64,000 bases of DNA. It comes from Apostichopus japonicus (taxonomy: Eukaryota > Echinodermata > Holothuroidea > Aspidochirotida > Stichopodidae). Both the position numbers and the translations under genes were made by a program. The stretch covers positions 15,793,264-15,857,263 of the forward strand of contig NC_092583.1 of NCBI RefSeq assembly GCF_037975245.1, in the 5' to 3' direction. The notes below the pieces were generated by a model. That model was not told the DNA's origin, searched no databases, and saw only the letters and a program-made list of their open reading frames with translations. Shown here in pieces: positions 39,628-51,600 of the stretch (position 1 is its first letter; each line of letters opens with the position of its first letter).

Positions 39628-39946
39628 ATCGTCATCGTCGTCGTCGTCATCATCATCACCACCACCACCACAACCACAACCATCATCATCATGATCATCA
39701 TCATGATCATCATCATGATCATCTATCATCATAATCATGATCATGATGATGATCATGACCATCATCATGATCATCATGATCATGATGATGATGATGATGA
39801 TGATGATCATCATCATGATCATGATCATGATCATCATCATTATCATCATCACTACCACCACCACCACCATCATCATCACGATCATCATCATCGTCACCAT
39901 CATCATCGTCATCATCATCATCATCATCATCATCACCACCATCACC

Positions 39947-40020
<74 letters not shown>

Positions 40021-40021
40021 T

Positions 40022-40112
<91 letters not shown>

Positions 40113-40113
40113 C
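39628..40113. repeat. CAT/CAC trinucleotide array
   Basis: About 485 bp of CAT with blocks of CAC. The first third (39,685-39,840) is interrupted by inversions that create ATGATCAT palindromes, so CAT and ATG phases alternate along one strand; the last third (39,961-40,113) is almost pure CAT. Long His, Ile, Met or Asp frames occur in several phases and on both strands, the signature of a microsatellite rather than a poly-His protein. Confidence 0.93.
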
Positions 40114-41940
40114 CGTACCCCCTGGTCCACACTGTGCCCCTCGTTATCCCCTCTATTATATTTTCTCACTTCGTGTTGAAGATTTTCCTATACCTATACG
40201 AAGTTCTCGGAAACATCCCAACGGGTGCACTTTTTCTGACCCTTTTATCAAAACAACTCAAACATATCCCTCATGGGTTGATGCTTATCATTGTACGTGA
40301 ACCTCTTGTATGGAGCCTTGACATTCAGAAATAATCAATTTTCTGGGGCATATTCCATTCAACGCTTTCTATTCATCATGTCTATGGGTTTGTTTGTCCC
40401 TTAGAATTTGTCTGGATACTCTAGATGTGTTATTATCTTTCGACGATATCTCGCAGGCGTATGTATGTACAAACAGAAAGAGGAATAAACATGTTTACTC
40501 GTCATTCACAAAACTAGCGAGTAAAGGAAGCAGTTGATTCCCCTCATAGAAGGACGAATTATTTTCGTTTTGTTTTCAGCCCATTTCAGAATCAAATGTA
40601 GTATCTCTCTACAAGGGGCGGGTGAAAGGTTCAATCTGGGGTGCGTAGACTTCGGCGATGGGTAGTGGGCCATATGACTTTGATTTGAGGGTGCCAATGA
40701 AGCACACAATTATCTCAAGTTATGTAGTTACAAATGCTTTTGGATTAGCAATCGTGTTTGCAAGGAATTTACAGGAAAGGGAAATTTCTAGTTCTTTTGT
40801 AAACAACGTTCAGGGGAATCCTAAACATATTACATTAGCATCATTTCCATTATTGTATTGCCATCAACTTCTATGATCGCCGTACACTTCTAGCATATTG
40901 GGACGTGTAGACAATATGGTGGCGCTATATTCAAACGTTAACAGCGGATGCATAGAGATATGGCTCGGACGTGAGCATAGCTAAAATTCCAAATTCAGAA
41001 CGCCTAGGCCCCGACTAAAAACCACAGAGGAAGTTTTGCATAAAGTAATATTATGCAAATATTCACATTTACAATAGGCATTCATTTTTTATTATCATTA
41101 CGCAACTAATCAATCACGTTATAAGGTACCCATGGCTATATTATTGATAGTTCTTCCTGAATAGACAACCGTGTATGACAATGCAACAAAAGAAATTGTC
41201 AACTATTGTGGACTGTACCAAAATGTGCTACTAAAACACGTGTTATCCTGAATTTAACATTGTTTTTTTTTTCCTTTTAAATTTTGAGATATGTGTCTCG
41301 TTTGCACGTGATTTCGATTTTTCTCAGGAATCCGACTATTTTGCCGGATGAGGTATTACACAACTTGTGAATTTTTTACATAAATTATTGACTTCTTCAC
41401 CAACAAAGCATAAGATAAAAAACGTCACCTTGGGGGAATTAATAAACCTATACATTAAAACTCCAATGGATTAACTTTTCTTTAACGTCGCCTTTGGGGG
41501 CTTTTGCATTATTTCGCAACGACTGGCTTGTTCTATAGGGCTAACGTTAAACACGCTTCAAATAACTAAATATTTGCTCAAAAGAGGATGCATGAAATTA
41601 ATTCAACCACAAAATAATAGGAGAGATTGATTGTTTCTTCAGTTTTTGCCACTTGTTGGTCTTGAATGCCCCAAGCAAAACTCCATATATTGACTTCTCA
41701 TATACTGTGTATACCATGACCCTGGATATGAGTGTAAAAGATTATTCTTTATAATTATTCAAGGTATATACTCAGGTAAGTCCCACTTAGAATAATCGGT
41801 TTCATTTCTAATTTTCCTGGTAAAAGGAATCATAGGTTTATGTTTGGTCGAATAAATTGTCGTATATATAATTTCAGAAAACTTTTGAAAATGATATATA
41901 AAAAAAGGCGTTGAGAACGTTAATATGGTAACTATTCAGT
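40114..41940. other. Intergenic, no supported gene
   Basis: AT-rich unique sequence; no exon, RNA or mobile element recognised. Confidence 0.5.
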
Positions 41941-41944
41941 GTTA

Positions 41945-43095
41945 TATGATGCGGTGCAAAGAGATGCGGTATGATGTAATGCCGGTTAATGCGGTGTGGT
42001 GCGAGCTAGTGGGGAGGGGGGTTGATGTAATGCCGTTTAATGTGGTGTGATGCGGTGCAATGAGACGCGGTATGATTCAATGCCGTGTAATGCGGTGCCG
42101 GTGCGAGGTAGTGGGGGGGGGGGGGGGTTGATGTGCAATGCCGTGTAATGCTGTGCAATGAGATGCGGTGTGGTGCAATGCCGTGTAATGCGAGCTAGTG
42201 GGGAGGGGGGTTGATGTAATGCCATGTAATGTGGTGTGATGCGAGCTAGTGGGGAGGGGGGTTGATGTTATGCTGTGTAATGCCGTGTAATGCTGTGCAA
42301 TGAGATGCGGTATGGTGCAATGCCGTGTAATGCTGTGCAATGAGATGCGGTATGGTGCAATGCCGTGTAATGCTGTGCAATGAGATGCGGTATGATGCAA
42401 TGCTGTGTAATGCTGTGCAATGAGATGCGGTATGGTGCAATGCCGTGTAATACGGTGCAATGAGCTGCGGTGTGATGCAATGCCGTGTAATGCGGTGCGA
42501 TGCGGTGCAATGAGATGCGGTTTGATGCAATGCCGTGTAATGCGGTGCAATGAGCTGCGGTATGATGCAATGCCGTGTAATGCGAGCTAGTGGGGAGGGG
42601 GGTTGATGTTATGCTGTGTAATGCCGTGTAATGCTGTGCAATGAGATGCGGTATGGTGCAATGCCGTGTAATGCGGTGCAATGAGCTGCGGTATGATGCA
42701 ATGCCGTGTAATGCGGTGTGGTGCGGTGCAATGAGATGCGGTATGATGCAATGCCGTGTAATGCGGTGCAATGAGCTGCGGTATGATGCAATGCCGTGTA
42801 ATGCGGTGTGGTGCGAGGTAGTGGGGAGAGGGTTGATGCAATGCCGTGTAATGCTGTGCAATGAGATGCGGTATGGTGCAATGCCGTGTAATGCGGTGCA
42901 ATGAGCTGCGGTATGATGCAATGCCGTGTAATGCGGTGTGGTACGGTGCAATGAGATGCGGTATGATGCAATTCCGTGTAATTCGGTGTGGTGCGAGGTA
43001 GTGGGATGATGTAAGCGATGTGGTGCGATGCTGTGTGTCGTTCGATGCTGTGAGGTATGATGCATTGCGGTGTGGTGCAATGCGGTGTGGTACAA
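41945..43095. repeat. 40-bp satellite (ATGCCGTGTAATGCGGTGCA)
   Basis: Units of 40 bp combine TATGATGCAATGCCGTGTAA with TGCGGTGCAATGAGATGCGG. They are interrupted six or so times by a spacer containing GAGCTAGTGGGGAGGGGGGT that itself recurs. The plus strand is G/T/A-rich and nearly free of C outside the GCC and GCG words. Because 40 is not a multiple of 3, one stop-free frame cycles through all phases, producing a 310-codon minus-strand frame that is not a gene. Edges are more decayed than the centre. Confidence 0.92.
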
Positions 43096-43600
43096 TGTAA
43101 CATGCACAATACAAAACATCAATAATAAAAGCGTCACCACTGATATTCTCACTGTTAAGCACTGTTCATAGACACAACAAGATTCATAGTGTCTCATCAA
43201 ACTATTTGACTATCAGCCCACCATATTTGCATGTTATCCTTCTTCTTTTTTGTTTGTTTTTTGTTCTTTATTTTCCGCTTATATCGGAGAGTTAGAACAA
43301 TGAAGCAAAGAAAATGCGTTCGAAGACTGAGTGAAAACCAGAATGCAAAATGCATTGAGGTTTCGATGACTTCAATGCACTAGACTTCTGCTTGTTAGTA
43401 TAACCAGAACTAGCTGTTACAAATAACACTATGGCATGCTAACACAGGTCAGTCTATACGTGGTTATACACACCTCCATAAAAAACAGTAGGGTTATTGT
43501 ACTCAATGTTATGAATCCGCACACCAAGTATTACAAACCAAACCAAATCTCTAATAACTTCACACGTTAAGGTTGCAGAGGAGTCCACTTATGGACAATT
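43096..43600. other. Intergenic, no gene seen
   Basis: Unique AT-rich sequence between the satellite and the TGACC-rich repeat region. Confidence 0.5.
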
Positions 43601-44810
43601 TAGATTGGAATATGCCCACGAAACTTGAAAGAATCAACTTGAAAGAAGCTAATACAGGTCACTGGAGGTCAACCTGAGGTCAAAGGTCACCCAAATGCAG
43701 GTCTACTATATTACAATAGTGTAACTCCCAACCTTGATGGACATTTGGTTCTAAAGTTATTACAAAAATACTAGTTTTTGACCCCTGATTGACCTTTGTT
43801 GACATTGGATCACATGACTGTTATGTTTTGAAACAATCCCTTACCCCATTCACAACTAGTCCCAAAATATCAACCTTGTGGACCCTGTCAATGGTAGTTT
43901 CACAAGTTATTGAGAAAAACTAGGCCAACATTACAGCCAACTCCATGAAGTGAAAGCAAATCTCAAGTTCACAGGTGCTTGACCTAGTTTCTCCTTGGCA
44001 GCTGGCCAAGAAATGTTTTGAAATTCGTGGTACCTGAGCAACTTACATCCAACCAGAACTACCAATGATCTACAAATATTTTCTAGAGAAGGCATGCTTC
44101 GCCATTCAAGTGCACTATTCCATCGAAATCACATCAACTCTTTAGCAAAATATCCATACGGATGCGTGACAAGTGTTGCAGAAGCTCTAGCACTTTTATA
44201 TATCTATGGTTTGCAAGCAAGCCTTGGAAGACACTGTAACACACACATCTATGTAGCTATGTACATAGCAATTCAGGACTTCTAGCGACACAGTTAAGTC
44301 AATGGGGATATTGTCGCGAGTTCAGATTCAAATCTACGGATGCCCGTAAGATCATTTTCAATTGTCAATAGGCTCTCCTATTCTTATCAGGCGAATCGCC
44401 CATGTCATCTACTTATAGGCTGGACGATGGGAGATACCGTATATTATGAAAAGGTTTTTACAAGTTGACCCCTGGTGACCCTAAATGACCTTCGACATCC
44501 ACCAAAAACGATAGGCTGTTTGTACTTAATGTGGTCAACCTACATACCAAAAATGAAATCAATCCAAGCTTTGTTTCTTGAGATATCATGTTTACAAGCT
44601 TTTCACTATTTGACCCCTGGTGACCTCTTAAATGACCTCTGACCTACACCAAAAACAATAGGCTTCTTGTACTCAATAAGGTACTCCTATGTACCAAATA
44701 TGAGAACTGTCCAAGCTTCCCTTCTTGAGATATCGTGTTTACAAGCTGGGCGTCACAAACGCACATACACACACACACACGCATACACACACGCATGATT
44801 ACAAAGGTTA
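43600..44810. repeat. Diverged TGACC-rich repeat family, about 130-bp unit
   Basis: Units contain TTTGACCCCTGGTGACC, then ACACCAAAAACAATAGGCTT, TGTACTCAAT, a CAACCT...ACCAAATATGA segment and CCTTGAGATAT..TGTTTACAAGC. Two clear tandem units occupy about 44,460-44,595 and 44,596-44,745. Older relatives lie at 43,660-43,930. It ends in a CA microsatellite (44,760-44,795). The pattern resembles a decayed transposon-associated minisatellite; I cannot name the family. Confidence 0.65.
43656..43689 (+). promoter_or_regulatory. Cluster of four AGGTCA nuclear-receptor half-sites
   Basis: Perfect AGGTCA hexamers start at 43,656, 43,666, 43,677 and 43,684. Spacers are 4, 5 and 1 bp, so the run reads as DR4, DR5 and DR1, the spacings bound by TR/LXR-, RAR- and RXR/HNF4-type dimers respectively. 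The sites lie in a repeat family whose units carry GGTGACC/TGACC words, so repeat composition may explain them. The nearest gene found is PGRP, about 2 kb downstream. Confidence 0.35.
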
Positions 44811-45522
44811 CGATTATCATCGAAACCAAAAACTACAATAACAAAATAACAAAAAAAAAAGAACAATTTTGCTGAATTTGCAATTTAAGGGTATTCTGAA
44901 AGTGATGTGCCTACTTCACGATCTACACAGATTCCCATGCAGCTGCCGAGACTTATAACAGTCATAAATATAGGCAAAACACGTAGGCTTTGACAATGTC
45001 GCCTGCTTGGCAGAACAATAGACCATGAAGGCATATTCACTCCTGTAGGACTTCATAAATGTGTTTTAAAATTAGGCAGAGCAGAATAAACACATACGTG
45101 TGACCTATAGCGCTCTGAAGGTCGGTTTATCCATGCATACCATGTACAGTACAAACAAGGAAACTATACGCGTGGTGTACTTTATACAATTATATTATGT
45201 ATGTGTGTACAGCGTATAGACGTAAGTGTAGGAGAAAGGCGAACAGAAGTTAACACAATTCGCTCAGTGACACAATTAGTCAATTTTTAGCAGCCATACA
45301 ATTAGACGAAGACAGAGGCATTACACGTTAGGGTCATCACAAACTCGGCTGTTGTTGTACACTTCCTAAGTGTCGTATAGGCCTATGTAGCAACAAGGCA
45401 CATTCTTTAAACCTATAGTACATGAGTGTGTAGGTTCCGTGTTTTGTTCTATTCTGAGGTCCTACTAAGAAATCGTCTAACGAATCGGGTTTAAGCTAGC
45501 TGCACCATTCGAGTGCTCCAGC
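44811..45522. other. Upstream region of the PGRP gene
   Basis: No gene is visible. This is the presumed distal promoter of the PGRP gene. I looked for a kappaB decamer (GGGRNNYYCC) by eye and found no convincing match. Confidence 0.45.
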
Positions 45523-45530
45523 TGACGTCA
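45523..45530 (+). promoter_or_regulatory. CRE/ATF palindrome TGACGTCA
   Basis: A perfect 8-bp CRE lies 84 bp before the TATA box and about 125 bp before the PGRP start codon, a position typical for a functional CRE. Function is inferred from position only. Confidence 0.4.
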
Positions 45531-45613
45531 AGGCTAAAGTCTATACTGCTAACTATATACAGCTTGTATACGTTCAGTTCCTGGCATCTCTCATTTGGGG
45601 TATCTTGGTCTAC

Positions 45614-45620
45614 TATATAA
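45614..45620 (+). promoter_or_regulatory. TATA box of the PGRP gene
   Basis: TATATAA followed by GG lies 36 bp upstream of the start codon. With the usual 25-32 bp spacing, transcription would start near 45,640-45,650, leaving a 5' UTR of only about 6-16 nt unless an upstream start is used. Confidence 0.5.
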
Positions 45621-45655
45621 GGAAGCGAACATTTGTATAGCAGAACCCGTGAGGT

Positions 45656-48600
45656 ATGGATGAACCGCCGCGTGCCTTTCCTATCACGCTTGTAGTCTTG
45701 GGTATAATTCTAGCGATGTCTTGTGCTGACAAATCGGTAAGCAGAAACATTCATTCTCATTGAGCAATTTCTGATAATTACTGATAAATATTAATGAGAA
45801 CCAATATAGGCCTTTATCATCAGTGACATCTATTATATTAAAGCATGGAGGTAAAAACAGACTCCACGATTAAAGGTACACCGTGATTTCAATTTACAGG
45901 TTAAATTGTTGGCTCAGCGGCAGGGGTGGTGGTAGAGGTGGTGGGGGGGTGGGCGTGGGGTGCTCAGAAGCACGGATGACTGACTCTTAGAATTCTACAA
46001 GCCATTAATATCGATATAATGCCCGTATACATTATAACTAATATATTATATAATTAAATCCATCACCTAGGATCGAATGATGCTCTTCTTAGGTAACAGT
46101 TCTTCATCTCGTCACTCCAGGGGCGGATTGACTCATTACAATTAATTAACTAACTAATTAAGTTAATTAACATTTGTTATCAACACAGTAACGCATACCC
46201 AATATCACTGACCAAATAAACCCGTATGAAAAACCTATTACCCCCCCCGTTCAAAAGATACTACTTACAAAGCGTTTCCCCCATATCACAATCATGCAGT
46301 CTTGCCCTCCCCACCCCATCGGAACCCCACCTCTTCACCCCCCTCCCCTTACAAACAACAAGCAATGCGGAAATCGTATGGAGGAAGAGGAAGTAATACA
46401 TTCACATGATACGGAGAAACGTTTAGTACTCGTTTCAAGTTCCCCCAATCTTTGTACAATTACAGCACACAGTGTGTCAATCAAAACCACCGGATGTTAA
46501 CTCTGTATTGGATAACGCCACGAGTGTAGGCCTATTTTAAGCAGGGAACTCCCTGTTTTAATTTCACTGTCAAGCAAGTTGACATTGCCGTCTGCTTGAT
46601 TAATAGGAAAACGATACTGAAATGAACTATGGAAAGATACAAACTTCCTCGTAATCATCGGTGCAAGTTGTATCCATGACAACCATGAATGAGATAGCTA
46701 TAAAGTACAACCATAATACCGCGCCAATCTCAAAACAGGAGGAAATAAGTGAGGAAGCGTTAAACTGTCTTTGTTTCCTGTTTTTCGTGGAAGTAATACC
46801 TCGTGGGGTAAAACATGATGCTATGAATCAGTGTGTAGCTCTGTTGCTATGTAGTAACACTGGTCAGGATGATAGGGGTATATTGACCCCCCTCACCCCC
46901 TCCACTTTCTTCACAACACTCAACTGAGACTGCCTGCCACATCTTACGTCGTTCTCACTGTAGTATCCCCTTGGGGTCATGTCCATTGACCCACATTCGG
47001 GCCAAATCACGAATAACCCCTATTCACACTTTGTAAATATAATACGCTGTATGCTGGCTAGAGTTGCTTCAACGCCTATGCACACTTTGTAAATAATATA
47101 CGTTGTATATTGGCTAAAGTTATTTCAATCTATATAACCTAAATGTGGATCTTAAAATACGTCACAGTTTAAATACTAGTTTGGTTTCATTTTCACTGAA
47201 ATGTTTGTTATTGTATTCGTTAGAATAACAACAATGAAAGGCAAGTCCTAACCGGCATGAAACAAGGAAGTAAAATGAACCCACGTGAAAATATAAATAT
47301 ATAGATAAAAAAGCAAAAAGAGAATTAGAACCAAAATCAGGTCAAAAACAGAGACACTGATGAACAGCAGCTGCGAGCATCTTTCTTTCTGTCACAAAAT
47401 AGTCTTTAGAAAAACAAAACTTAATTTGTTTGTTTATCGGTTGTATTTACGTCACAACGGACGCATACAATATTGAGGCTTAGCTCAAACAACTACGGGC
47501 AGACCCGACCTACAACAGGAGTACGTAGCCTAATCTACTAATCTAACCTACTTCAGCGTACATTATAAATTGGCATTAAATGTTTGAAAGACACATGTAC
47601 TGTCCCAAAATATGCTAGATTCTCAAATAATGGTCACTTACGCTACAACAAGCGCTGAATTTGTTTACATTTGTAGCACCCCCCCCCCCCCCTCTGTCTG
47701 TCAGATCGCGACTTCTAAGTTGACACTAACATCCATATATTGTCGGAGAACATTTCGAAGGGTCAGGGCAACGATAATATGCTAGTCGTCATGGAAATTC
47801 ATCGGCTTCTCGGTCTAAAGGTATATTACCCCATCTCTTGATCAAAATCAAACATCTATAAAGGTACGGTAATGTTCCTTGTCTGTCTTCTGTACTTTTA
47901 TACTCCGATAACTATAGGTACATTTCGACTTGCGTGCTGAATCTTATTTTAATACTATATACCAGACACGGTCGGAGAGGTATGGGGTGTACTCTTCCCC
48001 GCCCCCCCCCCTTCAACCCCATACAACAAATTAACAGTAGTTAATACCACAAATTTGCGTGTTTATCTAATCATAGACCGAATTTATAGCCTAAATATGC
48101 CTAACAATACAAAATTTCCAGTCTACAAATTTAACTTCCTTTTGGAGGTGGAAGTTGGAGGGGGTAATTCCACCACCCCCCCCCTCCGATCCAAGAACCT
48201 CAGAGCCATCCCCATTCCCCTTCCTCTTTAGAATTCTGGATCCGATCATGTATAAGAAATATCAGCGCAAGTTACAGAACATGACTGGAATATGCCAGCA
48301 GATAAAGTTATCGAAAACGGGGACATTTATTCGCATAGAAATATCTATGTTCATTAAATTATAATTTTTGATTTGCAATTAATATTAAATATTGGAGAGA
48401 AGAGAAAAATACTGTTAGCAAACTAAACTGCTCATCTACTGCAAAAAGCCTGTGTAGGTAAATATGTTAAAAGTTAGACATTTCGATCCTAACAGGATCC
48501 CGTTTTTAAGATGATCCTGCTAGGATAGAAATGTCAGGCCCTATGAATTTTACAATCATAAATATTTAGAAGTTATAAATTTAAACAAATTGTATTTACT

Positions 48601-51600
48601 TCTTTTCCCTCCCAACTTCTCGGCAGGCATACGCAAAAACGGACGCAGGTGAGTTGAAATAAAAATAAAAGAGCAGATAATAAACAGAAAGTAACAATAT
48701 TTACCCATTTTAAACCATGATGAGCCTTCCTATTGCTCAAAATTCGTAAAAGTATTTAATAGTATGTTATGACTTTCAAAGTGTTTTATTGATAGTGAAG
48801 AGTTTTCAGTCAATCCAACAATTAAACGTCGCATTGAGGAACAACAGCTTTGAAGTTGGTAGTAAAATGCTTGAAATACTATCAGCATAAGTGACCAGAA
48901 TTTGACTTTCTAGCATTTCTTAGGACGATAGTTTTAGGCTACTCCGCAATGGCCACATGTTGTGTTTTCATCTTAATTCTAATACAGCACGTTCATGATA
49001 AGGATGCACATTATTATGCTAATTTGCTATTCTCTTGACAAATATAAGGAAGTACTTGAAAAGGATAAGGAAGTACTTGAAAAGATGTATGGTTTCGACA
49101 ATTTATCCTTTACCGACTTTTTCATGTTTGCTAACAGTAGTTGTACCAGAGGTCATTGTCTTAAACTCCAAAAGTCACATAGTAGGATTAATATTCGGCA
49201 TAACTTTTTTCTAATAGGGTTGTGAATGAGTGGAATGGTTTGCCTGAGAAAGTTGTACTTGCAAGTAGTGTCAATGGGTTTAAGAATGGTTTGGACAAGC
49301 ACTTTAAGCATTGTAATCGGGTCTGAGTGTTTGTGTCTTCAGTTTTTTTTCTCTCTCTTTATAGGGTCCTTGATGGGGACTTAAGTGTCCCTCCTGATCC
49401 TTTTTTCTACTAAACTAAACTAATATAAATATTCATATCCTATTTATAGCATGTCCGGTCATCGTCAGCAGATCTGATTGGCAGGCTAAACCACCTAAGA
49501 ATCGGACAGACATGACAACACCAGTCCCATTTGTAATTTTACATCATACTCTCTGGGATGAATGCTATGACTTTGAATCGTGTTGCGCAGAAATGAGGAA
49601 AATTCAGGTATTTTTGTTATGACAAATTATGTATATATTTATGTATTTGTATGTATTTTAGACCCTCCTGCAAGCAGGAACTCGCGAAGACGCCATCACT
49701 GGCTTATCAAAGCCGCAAGCTGACCGAAGTCAGTCTCTTAGAATTATATAACGTCCATGATTATGAATTGTCAATAACTCTGTAACTGGACGATATACAT
49801 TAATCTTGGAGTGACTCAAACTCGGGACCTTATGATTGAAAGGCACCGGCGTTATCCACCGAGCTAACACTCCTTATGATTATGAATTATTATAATTATT
49901 TTGTTGATAGTATGATAATTACGATTAGAGAATAATTATTTCCATATTCTATAATATAGGACGGTACTGTTTATGTGAATCGAAAACGAGTACCGTTGGT
50001 GTAGATTAAAGCATGGAACGCCAAAAGGGAAGTAATTGCGCTGCGTCAAACAGTCAAAAATTGTTAAAATACTAAAATTACAAAAACATTAGCAAAGCAT
50101 GATATTCATCAATGTTTCTGCCATCAATGTATATATCACTATGTCATCGCAGGAGTTTGCGATATATTATTCGTATTTTTAATGCGCATTTCATCACTTG
50201 TTTGCAACCGGTACACAGAACATAGCCAAAAACAACAACCGACTACTGAAATATATTTTAGCCTCTAAAGAGGATTCTGCTAGGATCGAAACGTCAGGCC
50301 AACTTACTTATAAACATATATATATTGTTGCATATTTTTTTCCATTTTTGATTGAATTATGGAACCGTTTATGACCATATTGCTCTTTTTCACGTGTTTA
50401 GGATTTTCATCAAGGTAATAGAAGTTGGGATGACATCGGGTACAATTTCTGTGTTGGTCAAGATGGCCGTATTTATGAGGGCCGTGGCTGGGATACCGTG
50501 GGAGCCCACGCTCCCTGGTATAACTTAAGATCCATTGGCAAGTATACAACAGCGTACATCACATCAACCAAATGTATGCACTGTTTGTGGAGACTATAAC
50601 AATGTCGACAGTTTTATTGATTTAGAAAATTTCTAAAATCTGTTGCCGCGCATAACAGCTTGTCTGATTATTAATTATAAAATGACCTAGTTTTAAGCAA
50701 TTTTGTTTTTATCGTCTTGTATAATCATGGTTAATGTTTTTTCGTAATTCGTGGGCCATAAGAGTATTACCCCGTACCTAGAATATACGTTGTGATACTT
50801 GTTAATGCAATAACAAGTCTGTCACACTGGTTTATGACTTCTTTGATGGATGTTAAAAGAGTTATTAATTCATATGACGATACCGAAATGTAAGAGACTA
50901 TATTATCTTTGCTTCTTTTTAATGGTCGCTTTTGGAGCAGTTGTTTAGTTAACGTTTTTTATCACTTATAGGTTGATGACAATAGTTTCATTTTCAATTT
51001 TAAGTCATCCTTAAAAAACTTTATTTTTAAAACCTACTTTCACACGTTACGTTACATATATATTATACACGCAGGAATCTGCATTATGGGAAATTTCACA
51101 GTTAAGCTTCCGAACCAGAAGAGTGTTGATGCCGTTTCCTCATTGATAAAATGTGCCATTGAAGAGTAAGTTATCATTTCAATGCAGTTGTACCATATCA
51201 AAGACTAACCTACACCCCCTCCCAATACATGTGCCCCTTTCAAGGTGGTAACTTGAATTACACTATATAATTTTGTCGTAACAGTTAAGTTCAACCATTG
51301 GTACTTTCGTTTAATGGTACCTTTCAACTATCGTTACCCAATATGTGGATTGGTACCTTTCAACGATCGATACATTATGTCGATCGTTGATTTGGTACCT
51401 TCATTGATATGTACCTTTTGTTGATCCGTATATTTCGTCGATCGGTACCTTTCACAATCATTACCTTATGTCGATCTGTACCTACTGTCGATCGGTACCT
51501 TCATTGATCTGTATCTTTTGTTGATCGTACCTTTCAACCATCGTTACCTGTTGTCGATCGATACCTTCGTTGATCATTACCTTTCGTCGATCTGTACCTT

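Noticed and set aside
39562-40300. Poly-His, poly-Ile, poly-Met and poly-Asp frames on both strands
   Set aside because: All arise from the CAT/CAC microsatellite. Open frames in several phases at once show that no reading frame is selected.
42077-43200. Long minus-strand frames (up to 310 codons) rich in TALHHTASHCTALHGIA
   Set aside because: They are translations of the 40-bp satellite cycling through phases. Overlapping frames of similar length exist in other phases, and there is no unique sequence or splice context.
46130-46170. TTAATTAA-rich palindromic patch as a regulatory site
   Set aside because: It is explained by low complexity in AT-rich intron sequence; nothing else supports a function.
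50304-50549. 81-codon minus-strand frame starting [15 protein letters not shown]
   Set aside because: Antisense shadow of PGRP exon 4.
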